Below the pieces are notes generated by a model that had not been told where the DNA came from, made no database searches, and worked only from the letters and a program-made list of their open reading frames with translations. Below, piece after piece: positions 23,536 through 35,593 of a DNA stretch of 64,000 nucleotides; positions within the stretch are counted from its first letter, which is position 1; each line of letters begins with the position of its first letter. Both the position numbers and the translations under genes were made by a program. The DNA is taken from contig WAID01000003.1 in NCBI GenBank assembly GCA_016584495.1, positions 2,232,001 through 2,296,000 of the forward strand. Reading direction: 5' to 3'. This DNA is from Celoporthe dispersa (taxonomy: Eukaryota; Ascomycota; Sordariomycetes; Diaporthales; Cryphonectriaceae).

Positions 23536-26500
23536 TGCTGTCATGCTGCCAGGGGGGGTTTGGGCAGGAGGGGGTTGATCGTGGCTGGGGCAGAGATCGT
23601 CCCTGGGGTGTCGTGGATCGCACACAGTACAAAGTTGATAACAGGGTCGGCAGGGAAAGGAGAAGGGGGGAGCACGGCGGAGCTGTGTCGAAAGCCGTGA
23701 CCCCTCCTCTCCCCCTCCCAGGCCTGAGATCCCGACCGTCCATTCTCGTTCTCGCCAGCGATGGACCGCACTCACGTGTCTGGTGGACCTGAGGACACAC
23801 CCAAGAGCTGAGTGGGTTTGCTGTTGTCTCTGGAGGAAGCGAGTACCCACCCACGCGGTGCCTTACTCACCAGCGCTGGCAAGCCTAGACATGTGAGGAG
23901 AGATAGCATGAGTAAGTACCAAAGTATTATTCCAATTAATTATTGATGACAATTTGGAAGAAAGCAGAGCGGGCGGGTTGCTAAATTTACGAGCAATCCC
24001 TCCCGGGTGTCTGACCTTACCTCAGCGGGTCTCATGCAGCGCCCGTCGTCCTCTCGTCGGTGGTCGCCCGCGGCATCTCTGGCATGGATCCTGTGTCGTA
24101 TAGCTCAGGCTCTGGTCGGACCCGACGTGTCGAGAGGAGTCATCGTCATGGGTCATGGGTAGCAGGATGGGTCCATCCCACCGATGAACCATGGGCTGCA
24201 AGACAAGCTTTTCTCCTTCTTCTTTTTTTTCTCTCTCTCTCTGCAGCTGATACGCTAAGACCCAAATGAGGCCATGGAGGTCGAGCGCGTCGCCCACATT
24301 AGCCAGATGCAGCTGGCAGAGCTCCACTCGAAATCTCCCGGGGGCTCGATAGTCAAGATTGCAAAAGGGGGGGAAGGGGAGGGGGCAGGGTCGGGACGAA
24401 GGAGATACAGCTGGTCGACCCAGGAGGTGTGTTGTCCGGCTGGCGAGTAAATTGGTCACAAGGGTCCTCTTGAAATCTGAGACTCTGCTGCGTCGTGGTG
24501 ATGGTGGTGGTGGTGGTGGTAGTGGTGGTGGGGGGTTGGGTTGCAGGAGTCTGCTGCGGTCCATGAGCACCAGGGAGGCCTAAGCTGGACTGGATGGTGG
24601 ATTGGCTCTAGTGGGTTGATGTTTAACCTGCTGGCTGACTTTACTGACTGACTCACTGGCTCACCGGTCCTACACTGACTGACCTGCCCTGAGGGTCCAG
24701 CACGGTGGAACCTCTGAAGGGGGCGGGCGGGAAGGCGCCAGCAGGCCAGGGGTTGGGCCTGCCTGTACCCGTGGCCCTGTGTCATGTATATTCTGCTATG
24801 GAGTTGGTAGCCATAGTACTCGGTATATAGCAGGCGGTACGTACTTATCTGTATGGTGCGATGTGCCGTCCCGGGGCCGCTGGGGCAAGATCGGTTGTGG
24901 CTTTTCGCGGGGAAGAAGGCGTGGGAGGTGGAAGGGGCAGCCCAGCCCAGCCCAGCCCAGCCCCCTGTGGACTTGAGCCTGCTACCCACTGCCGGGTAGA
25001 CCTTCCATCCCTGCTAGGCTTCTACTATAGCATCATAGCACCATGGCATAGCACCATTGCGGTGGTGCCTGCTGCCTGTACAGCCTGGAAGGCCCTCCCC
25101 CGCTCCCCAGCCCAGGCCCCAGACCCAGGCCCAGCCAGGCCCAGACTTCAGGCTCATCATGCTCAGGCCCATGCCTCCTTCCTCCAGCACAGAGAGAGAA
25201 TGTGTGTGAGTGAGAGAGAGGGCAAGAGAGAGGGAGGGAGGTGCGCTTTCCTCTTTTTTTTCTTCTTTCTTTCTTTCTTTCGTTCTTTGGCCCTTCCTTC
25301 CCTCTGATTGAGTTCAAGCCACATCTCCCCCAATTCTTCCTTCCCCCCTCAAGATCTGAAGCGACCTCAGCACGTTCCGGTGGCTTCTGACTGACACTTT
25401 TGACAGCTTGAGACCCTCGTGACTCGACGACAGGCTCCGCTCCGTTTTCCCCTTCCCACCCCTCCTTCGTCCAATCTCATGTGTACAGCCTTCCCCAGCA
25501 TCTGGCGAACCAAGATTTCCGAGGAACCTGTTTTTTTTTGGGGGTTTTTTTTAAACTCTTAGATGAACCAATTGGCGTTTTCGTGACATTGATGGATGCA
25601 CACACTCGGCAACACCATGCCGATCTGATTGCGGACAGGGGGGTTTTCCCTTCTCTGTCTCTCTCTCTTTTTTTTCTTCTTTTTTTTCTCCTTCCCTCGG
25701 CGTATGATCACATCTCGTCTCGGAACAAGATGGATTGGTTGATTGATTGACTGACCAGACTCTTTCTCTTCCCGGAAGTCGGCTCATGCCGTCGCGCACT
25801 ACCTTCTTCAGCAGCGGTTGCTTCTGCTCCTCGCCTGCATTGGCGCGTCGGATCATTCGTGCACGAGATCCCTCAGCAAGGGACCAGGGCCTATCGACGG
25901 CCCTCTTCTCCACCCTCATCCTTCTCGTCCTCGTCCTCGTCCTCGTCCCTCTGCTATCCAACAAAGTCTCGAACACACACACACACACAGCAAACTTCAG
26001 CCCCGCTAACCAGGCCGGGCTCCTGCGAGGTTTTCCCAAATCTCATCTCACGCACATCTTGTCTTATGCCTGCAGCTGCAGCAAGACTACTGCAGAGCGC
26101 TCCGTGCTGGCGCTCCTGGCTGCTGGACCCGCCCTCGTCGGCCGGCTCCGTACCATGGCGGCCATGGAAACCATCGAATACATATTACGGTGCTACCACA
26201 ATATAGGACTCGAGGTACCACAGTAGTGATGCTGTGTCCCCAAGAGTACTACCATGTCTATGGAGGGGGGCCGGGGTCCATAGTAACCATAGTGTCACAG
26301 GTACTACCACCCATCAGGGCTGGCGCCGGCCTGGGATGGATGACCCTGGGGCTGTTTCGAGAACAGGCTGCATGCAGGGTGCTCCCTTGCCATTAATTGC
26401 CTAATCTATTTTGTGTGCTACTGGGACACTGCACCGTACTATGGGATGAGAGCCTGGGTCTTGGTCTGATCCCCCTTCCTCTTCCCCTCCCCCCCCAAGA

Positions 26501-29500
26501 CCTGCAGGCCAGGAGACTAATCTTTCAGCTACCAACTCGACACGCACGATTCCACATGGGGACTGTGTCCGCCCTCGTCTTTCTCGCATCACCATACCAG
26601 CAGACCTTGCGGTTGGCCCACGAACGACTCTGCCCGTCGCACAAGGGCTTAGGACAGCGGTGCGGAACCCGGAGTCAGGTGCGGAATACATCCCACCCAG
26701 GCCCACTCTCACCGCCTGCTGCCCCCTCCCCCCCAGCACCGCTCTCGCTCACTTGCTCGCTCTTGGGGCCCAGCCCGGTACAGCACGTCTTACACAGCAT
26801 GAACCTGTCACTGTCGTGCCGCCTGCACCAGGGGAACCGTGCGTACACAGCCTGTCAGGTCTCCAAGAGAGAAGTAGGCGAGGCAGTTCTTGCCAGGCCA
26901 GCGTCGTGTCGTCGGGACTGCCACGGGAACGGGTCACCGCGCGAAGATCAGTCAGTCGCACTACGTCCCATGACAGCAGCAACAGGTTGAAAGCCACCAA
27001 GGGACAGAGCCACAGGCCCAGAGAGCCCAGAGGCTAGCTGTTATTGAACGGTGCCGGGGAGAAAGACCAAAGGCCCAAGACCAGAAAAAAAAGAAGAAGA
27101 AAAAAAGAGAGGGAGAACAGTTTCCAAAAAAAAAAAAAAAAATCTACCAGGTCATCCCGCCGCCGCTGCTGGCGCCGCACCAGAGCCATTCTGCCGGTAC
27201 TCTGGGGACGCTGGCTCCGGCTCAGACTTTGGCGCTCGGTTCCCCTGGGCTGTCGTCCTCGCTTGAGATTCAGATCCTGGATCGCTCGCCCATTTTCCTA
27301 GCTGGCTGGCGGGCCCGGTGCCTTGGGTCCCTGCTCCTGAGGCGCTGCTCGAAAGCCACTGCCGCTGCCCGGCCCTCTTGTCAACGTTGACCTCTCTTCC
27401 TCGCTCTCTACCTGGCCCACGGATCTCAAGGCTGGCTTGAGATGAGGCTCTTAGGGGCGGTGATGCCTGCTCATGACATCAGCCCCAGCTGTCCATGATG
27501 TTCATAGTGCTGCTCAAAGTGCTCATTTCTCACTTGTCAACTGCTATGGTACATGATCATAGTATTTTCAGCGCGACCTGGGGGGCCTTGGCATCACCGT
27601 CCTGCCTAGTTCGTATACGAAACCCCCAAGTACCTTTTTTTTTTATTCTTTCTTTCTTTCTTTCTTTCGGGGGGTCTGCACTCGTCCCGCCCGGGGGGGG
27701 TTGGTCTCAGTAAGCCAAATCTCGGACTTTGACAAAGCGTGAGACTCTTCTTACCTCTTCCAGAGCAGTGAGCCCAGTCGCTGATTGCACTAATTCAGTT
27801 GCAGGCAAAGCGGGCCATCAGCGAGTGCCTATCCCGCAGGGAGCCGGAATTTTTCACGCCCCCCCGTCCGAGCACGTCTCATTCAGACCACTCCTGGATC
27901 GCTGTCCGAACGCTGTCCTGGCTTTGCCCACTTTTGAGGCTCGAAGGAACCGGTGGATTAAGCTTTCAACCTAATCGACATTGCATGCAGCCTCTAAGCC
28001 TCGTCTCATGCCACCCTGCGGTTCAGGCCGTGCATTTCTCCTGAACATCACCTTTTTCCCAAATTCGACGGTGGCGCGCCAAATCACCCGAAATGATTCG
28101 TCGCCTGTGATTCTTGGGATTCATACGTATATGCATACCAGCATGTCAGGACGGGAAGATAAGAAAAAAAAAAGAAAAGAAAAAAGAGAGAGAGGCCTGG
28201 AGGGAGAGAAAAGAGAGCGTGTGACAAAAGCAGCAGGGCAGGGCCTCGTGCACAAACTCCTCCGAACGGAAAGTCTGCAGCCGAGGTATCTTTGGTTGTC
28301 TGGCCTCCTAACTAAAGCCTTGTCAAGGCCTCACTCACCTGTGGGGTTGGTCAGTAATCTCGCTCCGACCATCCCTCTTTTTTCTTCTTCTTCTTCTTCT
28401 TCTTCTTCTTCTCTCTCTCGGATATCAAACAGCGCTGCCTGCTTCTCCCAAGTTCCATGACGCCAGCCTGCACGCTCTGTTCCACAATCCGACCAGGACG
28501 AACACTTATAACTGATATGAGCTAGATCCTGGAAACAGAGTGCCGTACTTTTTGTTTTCAGCTTTAATCTACTGGACCTCGGGCATACGGCCTGACAGAG
28601 GGCCCCGAGCCCCAGACTTTGGTCCCGGATTCCTGGTGTGTACTATGGACGATAATATGAGAGCAGGGTTCAGGCCGTCCTTCACTTGGGAGAACATGGT
28701 ATCCAGACTAACCTGTCCGAGCACTGGTGAGTGAGTTCATCTCATGTTGTGAGATATCTGAGCACTTTTCACATTTTCTCTACTGCCACAGACCCCCCTC
28801 CCCCAAATCTGTTCCTCTCTCCCCCTTTCGTGTTCGGTCCCGCACAGGATGCATCTGGGCGTGGCATTGTGGGTCTGGAGCCTCGTGGTGAAGGAACCCT
28901 ACAGAGCTTCTTTCGACCCCGTCCCTCTCCTGCCTCGGTCTCGACTGCAGTAGACCCGTGGAGGTAGATTGTGTTAATTCAGGATATCCTGTCAAGCACA
29001 TTTCACCCTTTGTCCCCTGTTATCTAGCGCAGACATCAGGAAACCTAGGATCGATTCGGTATCGCTGGGATCCTGCCGTCTTCATGGGGCTCGGGAAATC
29101 TTGGGTGGGCTGGCGGGCGACACGGGCTAAGCTGGCCATGCACCATGCCCTTCATCACTCGTCTGCCCATCCCTGGCATGCAAAATGTGAGGGCGGAATG
29201 GCACTCCAGGGTCCCTCGCTTCGCCTGGGACGCTACTGGACACCACATGCTCACTCGTAGCTTGTTCTCTTTCCCTTGACTAGCGCCCCGAGCTGCTGGG
29301 ACTTACGTCTCCTTTTTTTTCTCTCTTTCTTTTTCTTTCCCTTGATGCCCCGTACTTTTTCCCCTACGCTGCCCAGCTAGCCGTCATCGTGCTGGCGTGC
29401 GTCCAGTCTTGAGGACCCAGATAGACGAGGAGACTGAGCAGTGAGTCTGTGACTATCTCCTGTCGAGCAGAGAAGGACGGCTGCCTCCTGCATATACGGC

Positions 29501-30858
29501 TCTTTTTTTTTCTATCTTGTCTGTGAGTATTCCCCGCCCCCCCCCCCCTGCGATTTGAGGAGCACTCAGGCGCCCAGATTGCAAACCTCTCCCCCTTAGC
29601 CCCTCCCTCCAGAAGAGAAAAAAAAAGAAAGAAAGAAAAAGGGCTTCAGGGGCACCCACGGGCCACTGACCCTGCTGTATCCTTGGGCAGATCATGAGAC
29701 GAGCTCGGAGGACCTACCAGCTCGAGTCTATGCACCCCCAGTGTTCCCTCCCCCCATAATCCAAACACTACTCGATATAAACCCCCCTAGCTTACTGCGT
29801 TCTAACAAACATGCTTGACTAGCCAGCAGATCCCTCCCGTCGTCATCGTTTCTGTATGAAACCTGTGATATCGTGAGCAGCTTCATCCGGAGAGGCTACT
29901 GCTAGTCCACTTGCTTGTCTCACACACGCTCACCCTTTTAGGTCGTCTACTTTGTCTCTCTTGTCTCTCTCTCTCCGCTCTCTCGTTCTCTTCTTCTCGG
30001 AACACTTATTCCCGTCGATCTTCCTGTAAGTATAGTACGTTCATTATTTACTATAGTAGCAGCATGTATACCTAATAGGCAAGAAACTCGCATTTTGGCG
30101 AGCTGACTATATCGCCCCCATGGGCCGCCAGGAAGAAGCAACAAACAATCCACCCACCCACCCACCCACACACGCACACACACAGGCACCCACCCACCCC
30201 CAGTCAGAGTACACGCTTCAGTACCCAGGAGCGCCACAGTCAGACATCCAAACTGGGGGACCACTCATAAACCGCTAACATTCCCAGGATATCTTGTGTA
30301 TGCTTGCCCTGTGCCGCCTGTCCTTCTCGTCCTGGGTACCCTGCCTTGGGACAGCCTATCTATTTTCTTTCAGCCCCTACTAGTACCTGCGGAGATCCAA
30401 GGCATCCAGCCCTTTTGCTTTTTCTTTTCCTTTCGCTTTCCTACTTCTCCTGGGACTAGTGAAGAAGGGAAAAATCACAGCCAGCACGAGCACAGCCAGG
30501 GCACGACAAGACGAAGAAGAAGAGGAAAAAAGAGGAAGAAAAAAAAAAAAACAGATAGGAGGCCAGCCTTTCTCCCGCGGTGTGCTCACGACGGACCGAC
30601 GTGTGAGAACCTTCTCCCAGCTGTCCTTTCCGGCGCTCCTGAGACCTAACCTCTGCGCCATCACGCCCTCTCATCTCTCTTCCTCCTGTACAATACGAGA
30701 AAGCCTTTTCCCTTTTGTTGTGACGCTGGTCCGGGAAGCTGGGCAATCTCTGGTCTGTGTGCGTCGCTTGTTACATTTCATTCTCGCCTTGTCTGAGGCT
30801 ACTTGGACAAACCGAGAAGAGAGGCTAGACCTGTCCAGCGAGGGGAAGGGGAAAGAGA

Positions 30859-30889
<31 letters not shown>

Positions 30890-31436
30890 AAGGAACAGGG
30901 ACTAAACCCGGCCCAAAAATATCTGGCCCTTGAACCTGGTAAGGGTTTCCTTTCTTGCAGCCCTCCCCCCCCCAGCAGCTCCCCAGTGCGACACGGCCGG
31001 GCGATTACAAGACCACCCCGGTCCCCCACCCTCCTTCTCTGGGGCCCTTTCGCGTATTCCACCACTTCAAACAACCCGGACTTCCTTGTACAGGGGGGCA
31101 TTGGACCTCTCGATCTGGGTTTACAAAAAGAAAGAGTGGGAAGGCGGCACCGCCCGAGCAGAAGCGATCTCGACCTCTTCCTGGTGCAGTCCACCTTTGT
31201 GTACGTCAACCTGATTCAGAGCCAGCTAGGGGACCATCACTTAAAAAGAGCACCACGTCCTTCCTACCTGTTCCTGGGATACTACTCTCCACAGACGACA
31301 CCAGCCCTCCTCCTCCTCCTTCTCCCCTCAGAAGATCAGCTGGCCAGCATCTTTCGAGGTTGTTGCAAGCCATCGTCGTCACCGTCCAGACACCAGCCAG
31401 TACTTGTCGAAAGCAGCCGCTACCCGCCCAGGTGTG

Positions 31437-31467
31437 CATATATATATATACGTATATATATATATAC
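31437..31467. repeat. (TA)n tract, self-complementary
   Basis: An alternating TA tract is split by a central ACGT, so the whole segment is nearly palindromic and could extrude as a hairpin. It lies about 225 bases before the start codon of the C2H2 regulator, within its likely leader or core promoter. Confidence 0.85.
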
Positions 31468-31691
31468 ACCTTGAGAGCGCGTGCCTTGGAGTCTTCCTAG
31501 TTGGATCGAGTCGTATCGAGGAACGGTCCGAGGGATCACACTCGAGAGGAGCACACTCGAGCTTCGACCCAGCGCCGCCAGAAGAGGAGACAAAACCCAC
31601 CTTACCTTTACCTCGCTGTACCGAGCAACCCGCCCTACTCATGGTCCTTGTCCTGGCACCAGGGAGTACTCCTCACTTCTTGTCCTCGGTA

Positions 31692-33204
31692 ATGGAGAAC
31701 CACCATCCCGACCACATGGGCCCAGGAACAGGCCCAAGACCACATTCTCCCTCCAACAGCCGACATCTGATGATGCCCTCGTACTCGAACCTCCCACCAC
31801 AACAATACCAGGCCGCAGAGATTCCCAGTACGAACAGTCCCTCCCCAGCCCCAGTTACTACTGCTTCGTTGTTTCCGCCCGAGAGCGACGCCAGCAACAG
31901 TTCGTCCCTTTGTCTTTTTTCCCCCGCCCACACACCCCCCCCCCTCCTTCCTGTTTCCGAGAAGAAAAAGGTGCATGTATAAACATATATAACACTAGCT
32001 AGTGGGGATGCAGTAGACTGACGCTCAGCAACAGGACGGTCAGTGTCAGAAAACGCGGGCGTGCACCTGCAGACATCACCTCTCGCCCTGAACGGGGGAA
32101 ATTCTCCTGATTCGCACGCCGGGAGTGCCGGCTACACCTGGTCGAATGGCGATCCCTGGTCCTCGAGCCGCTCGCCGCAACAGCAGTACAGCGGCAGCAG
32201 GACGCCGGGCCTGAACCCAGGAGGGCCCTTCTTCCAGCACGGCATGCACTCGCTCTCCACGACCATGGCAAACAACATGTCTCCCGTCACAGCCACGACC
32301 CCAGCTGACACCCAAGCGTCCTTCCACTCCTCTCCGGCGACCACCATGTCACACCTGTCCATCGAGCAGACCGCCTCCAACGGCGCCGGCAACGGGGTCC
32401 TGCCTCCCTTCCGCGGAAACACCACGCCCTACTCGTCCAGGCCCACGCCTCCGCTCAGCCGCTCATCCTCCTTCCCAGCACCGGCAGCGAGCACCATGTC
32501 TACCTTCGTCCCGGGAATCTCCTCCATGCTCCCCATCACCACGGTTGGCTCCTCCCGGCCGGGCCTCTCCGCGCCCATCTCGCCCCTGGGCAGCTCGACC
32601 GGCGGACCACCCCCGACCCACTCCAGCGCAGGACGGCTCTCCGAATACTCGGCGGCGGCGGCGGCGGCGGCGAGCCACCACCAACAACAACACCACCACC
32701 ATCACCACCAGCCTCAGCAGTACATGCACAACCTGGGCAACCCGGGCGGGCCCATGGCCCTCGTGTCCAACTACCACCAGCCCGTGGGGGCGCGTACACG
32801 CACGGCAGTCACTTTGGCGGCGTGATGTTCCAGGCCCAGCAGAGGACGCCTGAGAAGCCGCACCAGTGTGACCAGTGCCCGACGGCCTTCACCAGGAACC
32901 ACGACCTCAAGAGGCACAAGAGAATACACTGGGCAGTGAAGCCGTACCCGTGTGATGGCTGTGACAAGGCCTTCTCAAGGAAGGACGCATTGAAGGTACT
33001 GTTCTTCCTTTTTTTTCTTCTTCTTTCTTTCTCTCTTTCCCTATGACTTTTCCTTCCAGGCTAACTGTCTAATTCCAGAGGCACAAGCTGGTGAAGTGTT
33101 GCGGCGAGAAGGACGAGAAGGTCAAGAAGGAAGGGAGCCCTCACTCGGCCGGTACTCACGGCGTACACAGCGGATCATCTTCACCTATGGATACAAAGAA
33201 ATAG
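31692..33204 (+). CDS. C2H2 zinc-finger transcription factor, Swi5/Ace2-like, with a one-base frameshift
   Basis: This is a probable nuclear DNA-binding regulator. Exons are 31692-31899, 32035-32995 and 33079-33204, with GT-AG introns and ACTGAC and CTAAC-type branch sites. The corrected length is 431 residues. A long disordered Ser/Pro-rich N-terminus includes poly-Ala, His and Gln tracts. It is followed by a C2H2 finger (Cys348, Cys351, His364, His368) and a second finger (Cys376, Cys379, His392) whose last ligand is Cys (397 or 398). The RNHDLKRHK core and the H-x4/5-C ending resemble the last two Swi5/Ace2 fingers, which control cell separation genes in yeast; the assignment is by finger design only. 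The frame breaks at a G5 run (32786-32790); one more G would join the N-terminal region to the fingers. An in-frame ATG at 31641 is possible, but 31692 has the better context. Confidence 0.87.
32786..32790 (+). other. Frameshift site in the C2H2 regulator (G5 homopolymer)
   Basis: As written, the frame from exon 2 meets a TGA at 32823-32825, before the zinc fingers. The finger frame is open from the G run onward and continues through the splice to exon 3. A missing G in this run accounts for the break. A 25-base GT...AG span here is far too short to be an intron. Confidence 0.8.
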
Positions 33205-34621
33205 GTTTTACGGCCAGATTTGTAGGACAAAGCGTACAACGGCATTCAGGCCACGATGACGACCAAGATTGGCCGCTTTGACACCTGCCAGAGCTTGGAC
33301 CATTCACATCAAAAAGGCTACACACTCTCTCTCTCTCGCTCTCTCTCCGCACGAGTATTGGCATCAAGGAAACGAGCATATTCCGGCAGGCGAAGCTGCA
33401 GCAGAACCCGGCGGCACACCTCGAACGAGAGACTACGGGAGACGAGCCTCGGGAGCAAGCAGGTGACACGGTGCAGAGAGTACGGCACCAACAAAGCACC
33501 GAGCCCGACGAGTCAGCTTTGTGGAATGCTCCCGAGACGACTATCTCGGCCTTGATTTTTTTCTCGAATGTTTTTTTTGTCACCCGTCCTTCTAATGTCT
33601 TTACTCTCTCCCCCAACGATCTGTTTCGAGATATATTTTCCTTTTTCATGGCGTCGTCGCTGCGTATTCATGGGACAATTGGGCTCAGCAAAGAGGAGAA
33701 AGGGGAAAGGGGGAATCTTTCAACGGGGCGCGTTATAGTCAGGAGACAAGATTCTTGGGCCCTCGTGGGTTATTGTAGCAGCCACACTGCAAATTGGGTT
33801 GGGACGGGCTTGATAAATGGGGTTTTCTCTACATTTGGGGTCTTTTTTTTCTTCTTTTCCTTTCTTTCTCTTTCTTTCCTCGTCTCTTTTCATCATTGCG
33901 GGAGGAACGAAAGCCGTGGAGGGGTCATTGTACAGCATTTCTATACCTAGGCAAGGCATTGGGAAAAGGGGAATCTTTGGGTATTTATTTCTTCTTTCCT
34001 TTTTATTTCTTATTTCTCTGGATGGGCCCTTTATGGAAATGGGTTCTGGAGTTTGTATTCTTCCAACCTGTTGGTATTATGATGTCTCTCTTTTCTTTTT
34101 CTCTCTCCTTCTTTCTCTCCTATTATGGGCTCATTTTTCTTACCGCCCCCCCCCTTCTCAGGGTGGATTATGAGAAGCTGGGGGTGAAAGGCCTAAAGAA
34201 TGGAACTACGTTGGGCCATGCCATGTCCAACATAAATTCTAAGTCAATGAAAAAGTATGCCTCGTTTCAGTAGGCAAAAAGCTGATTCTGCCTCTCTCTC
34301 TCCCCGTCCGTGTCTCTCTCACTGTGTGACTGGTGTGTGTATGTGTGCGTGTGCGTATTCGTAAACCTGCTCAGTCACCTGTATATTTGATCGTATTGAA
34401 CAAAAAAAAAAAAAGGATCCTAGCATGCGTTACGAATTTGTCAATATGACAACATGACATTCCCCCCCTCCTTTTCTCAGTAAGCGGGGCCCAAACTCAT
34501 TTGTCACTGCAGCCCCCAACCACCCCTCGTGTTTTCGACCCCGTGTGATGAGAAAAGATGATGATGATGACGTTCATCAGCAGAAACAACAGGATCACCC
34601 GTTCACTGTCTCTTACCCTCT

Positions 34622-34656
<35 letters not shown>

Positions 34657-35175
34657 ACTGTGTGTCTACTTTTTCCCCCTCCTCTCTTTCTCTTTTCCTT
34701 GGGTGAGAACGCGGGAGGAATGTGAGTGTGTGTGGACTACAGTTTCAGCTCTCCACTCCCAAAGCAGACATAGTGCGACATTCCAGGGGGGGGGCAGCTG
34801 GAGGGTGACCCGGGTGTCTCCTCCGGTTGGAATGAATTCGATCGGTGGTTTTCGTTCTTGTTCCTTTTTTTTTTTTTTTTTCCCTCTCTCTCGGGCGGGC
34901 AAATGTTGATTGTCCGGACCAGAGTACAGTCAGCCAGCCCCGAAAGAGGGGCGAAGTTGGCGAGCTTAGCAGGTGACTGACAGGAGAGGCAGAGAGGGTC
35001 CGTTCATTATTATCTGGTGAGCAAAAGGGACAATATGGAAGGTATTAATAAGAGACAGGGGGGAGAGGGGAGGGGGCTCTAGTCAGAGAGTACTGCTGCT
35101 ATGTGCGTAAAGTACTTGCAGACTAGGTCCGTACGTACGGCCTCTGCACCGTGTCTCTTTTCTTCTCACACCACA

Positions 35176-35211
<36 letters not shown>

Positions 35212-35561
35212 CATAGTCCTTTTCCTTCGCGGCCCTTGTCTTGTCCCGTCATCCTCAGGGCAGAGGCAGAAGAAAAGAAGAAGGATAGAGAAGAAAAGAA
35301 GAAAAAGGCACGCCCTACCGATATCCACCCCTATATTCCCGCCCTCTGACCCACTCAGCACGTAATAGTACATAAATTGCACATGCATATACATGGTAAA
35401 TCCTTCGACCCTACGCCTTCTTTACACACCATCGCTTAAGGGGACGACCAAGATCTCACACGCGAGCGCGCGCACACGCACACGCACACGCATACCCTGG
35501 TCATCATCATGTGCCGCATTCCCACATGGCAAGAAGATGGTGTCGAGCATGGCACCCGGAC

Positions 35562-35593
<32 letters not shown>

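Larger units (their letters stand above)
16260..31691. other. 15.4-kb gene-free, microsatellite-rich intergenic stretch
   Basis: No gene, tRNA or transposon domain is recognisable. Open frames are short and composed of repeat-derived residues. Simple repeats seen: (GGA)n 16846-16882, (AAG)n 17143-17175, (AC)n 17452-17475, (CT)n 17682-17723, A17 18375-18391, (CT)n 19232-19257, A33 plus (CA)7 21524-21570, (GGA)n 22464-22490, (GTT)n 23044-23115, a heptamer array 23494-23535, GGA/GGT tracts 23327-23366 and 24496-24533, (CCCAG)5 24939-24962, (TTTC)n 27650-27668, (TTC)n 28380-28412, CCCA/CA tracts 30145-30195 and (TA)n 31437-31467. Part of the 3' side presumably serves as promoter and leader of the C2H2 regulator. 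A long non-coding transcript or unrecognised orphan gene cannot be excluded. Confidence 0.6.

Noticed and set aside
25747..26226. 159-codon plus-strand frame
   Set aside because: Lacks an ATG at its start and is rich in Leu-Val and Thr-His runs that come from CTCGTC and CA repeats.
32043..32825. Gene start for the C2H2 regulator at 32043
   Set aside because: The codon there is GTG. A clean splice from an upstream exon with an ATG at 31692 keeps frame and explains the N-terminus, and the frame ends at 32825 only because of the homopolymer break.
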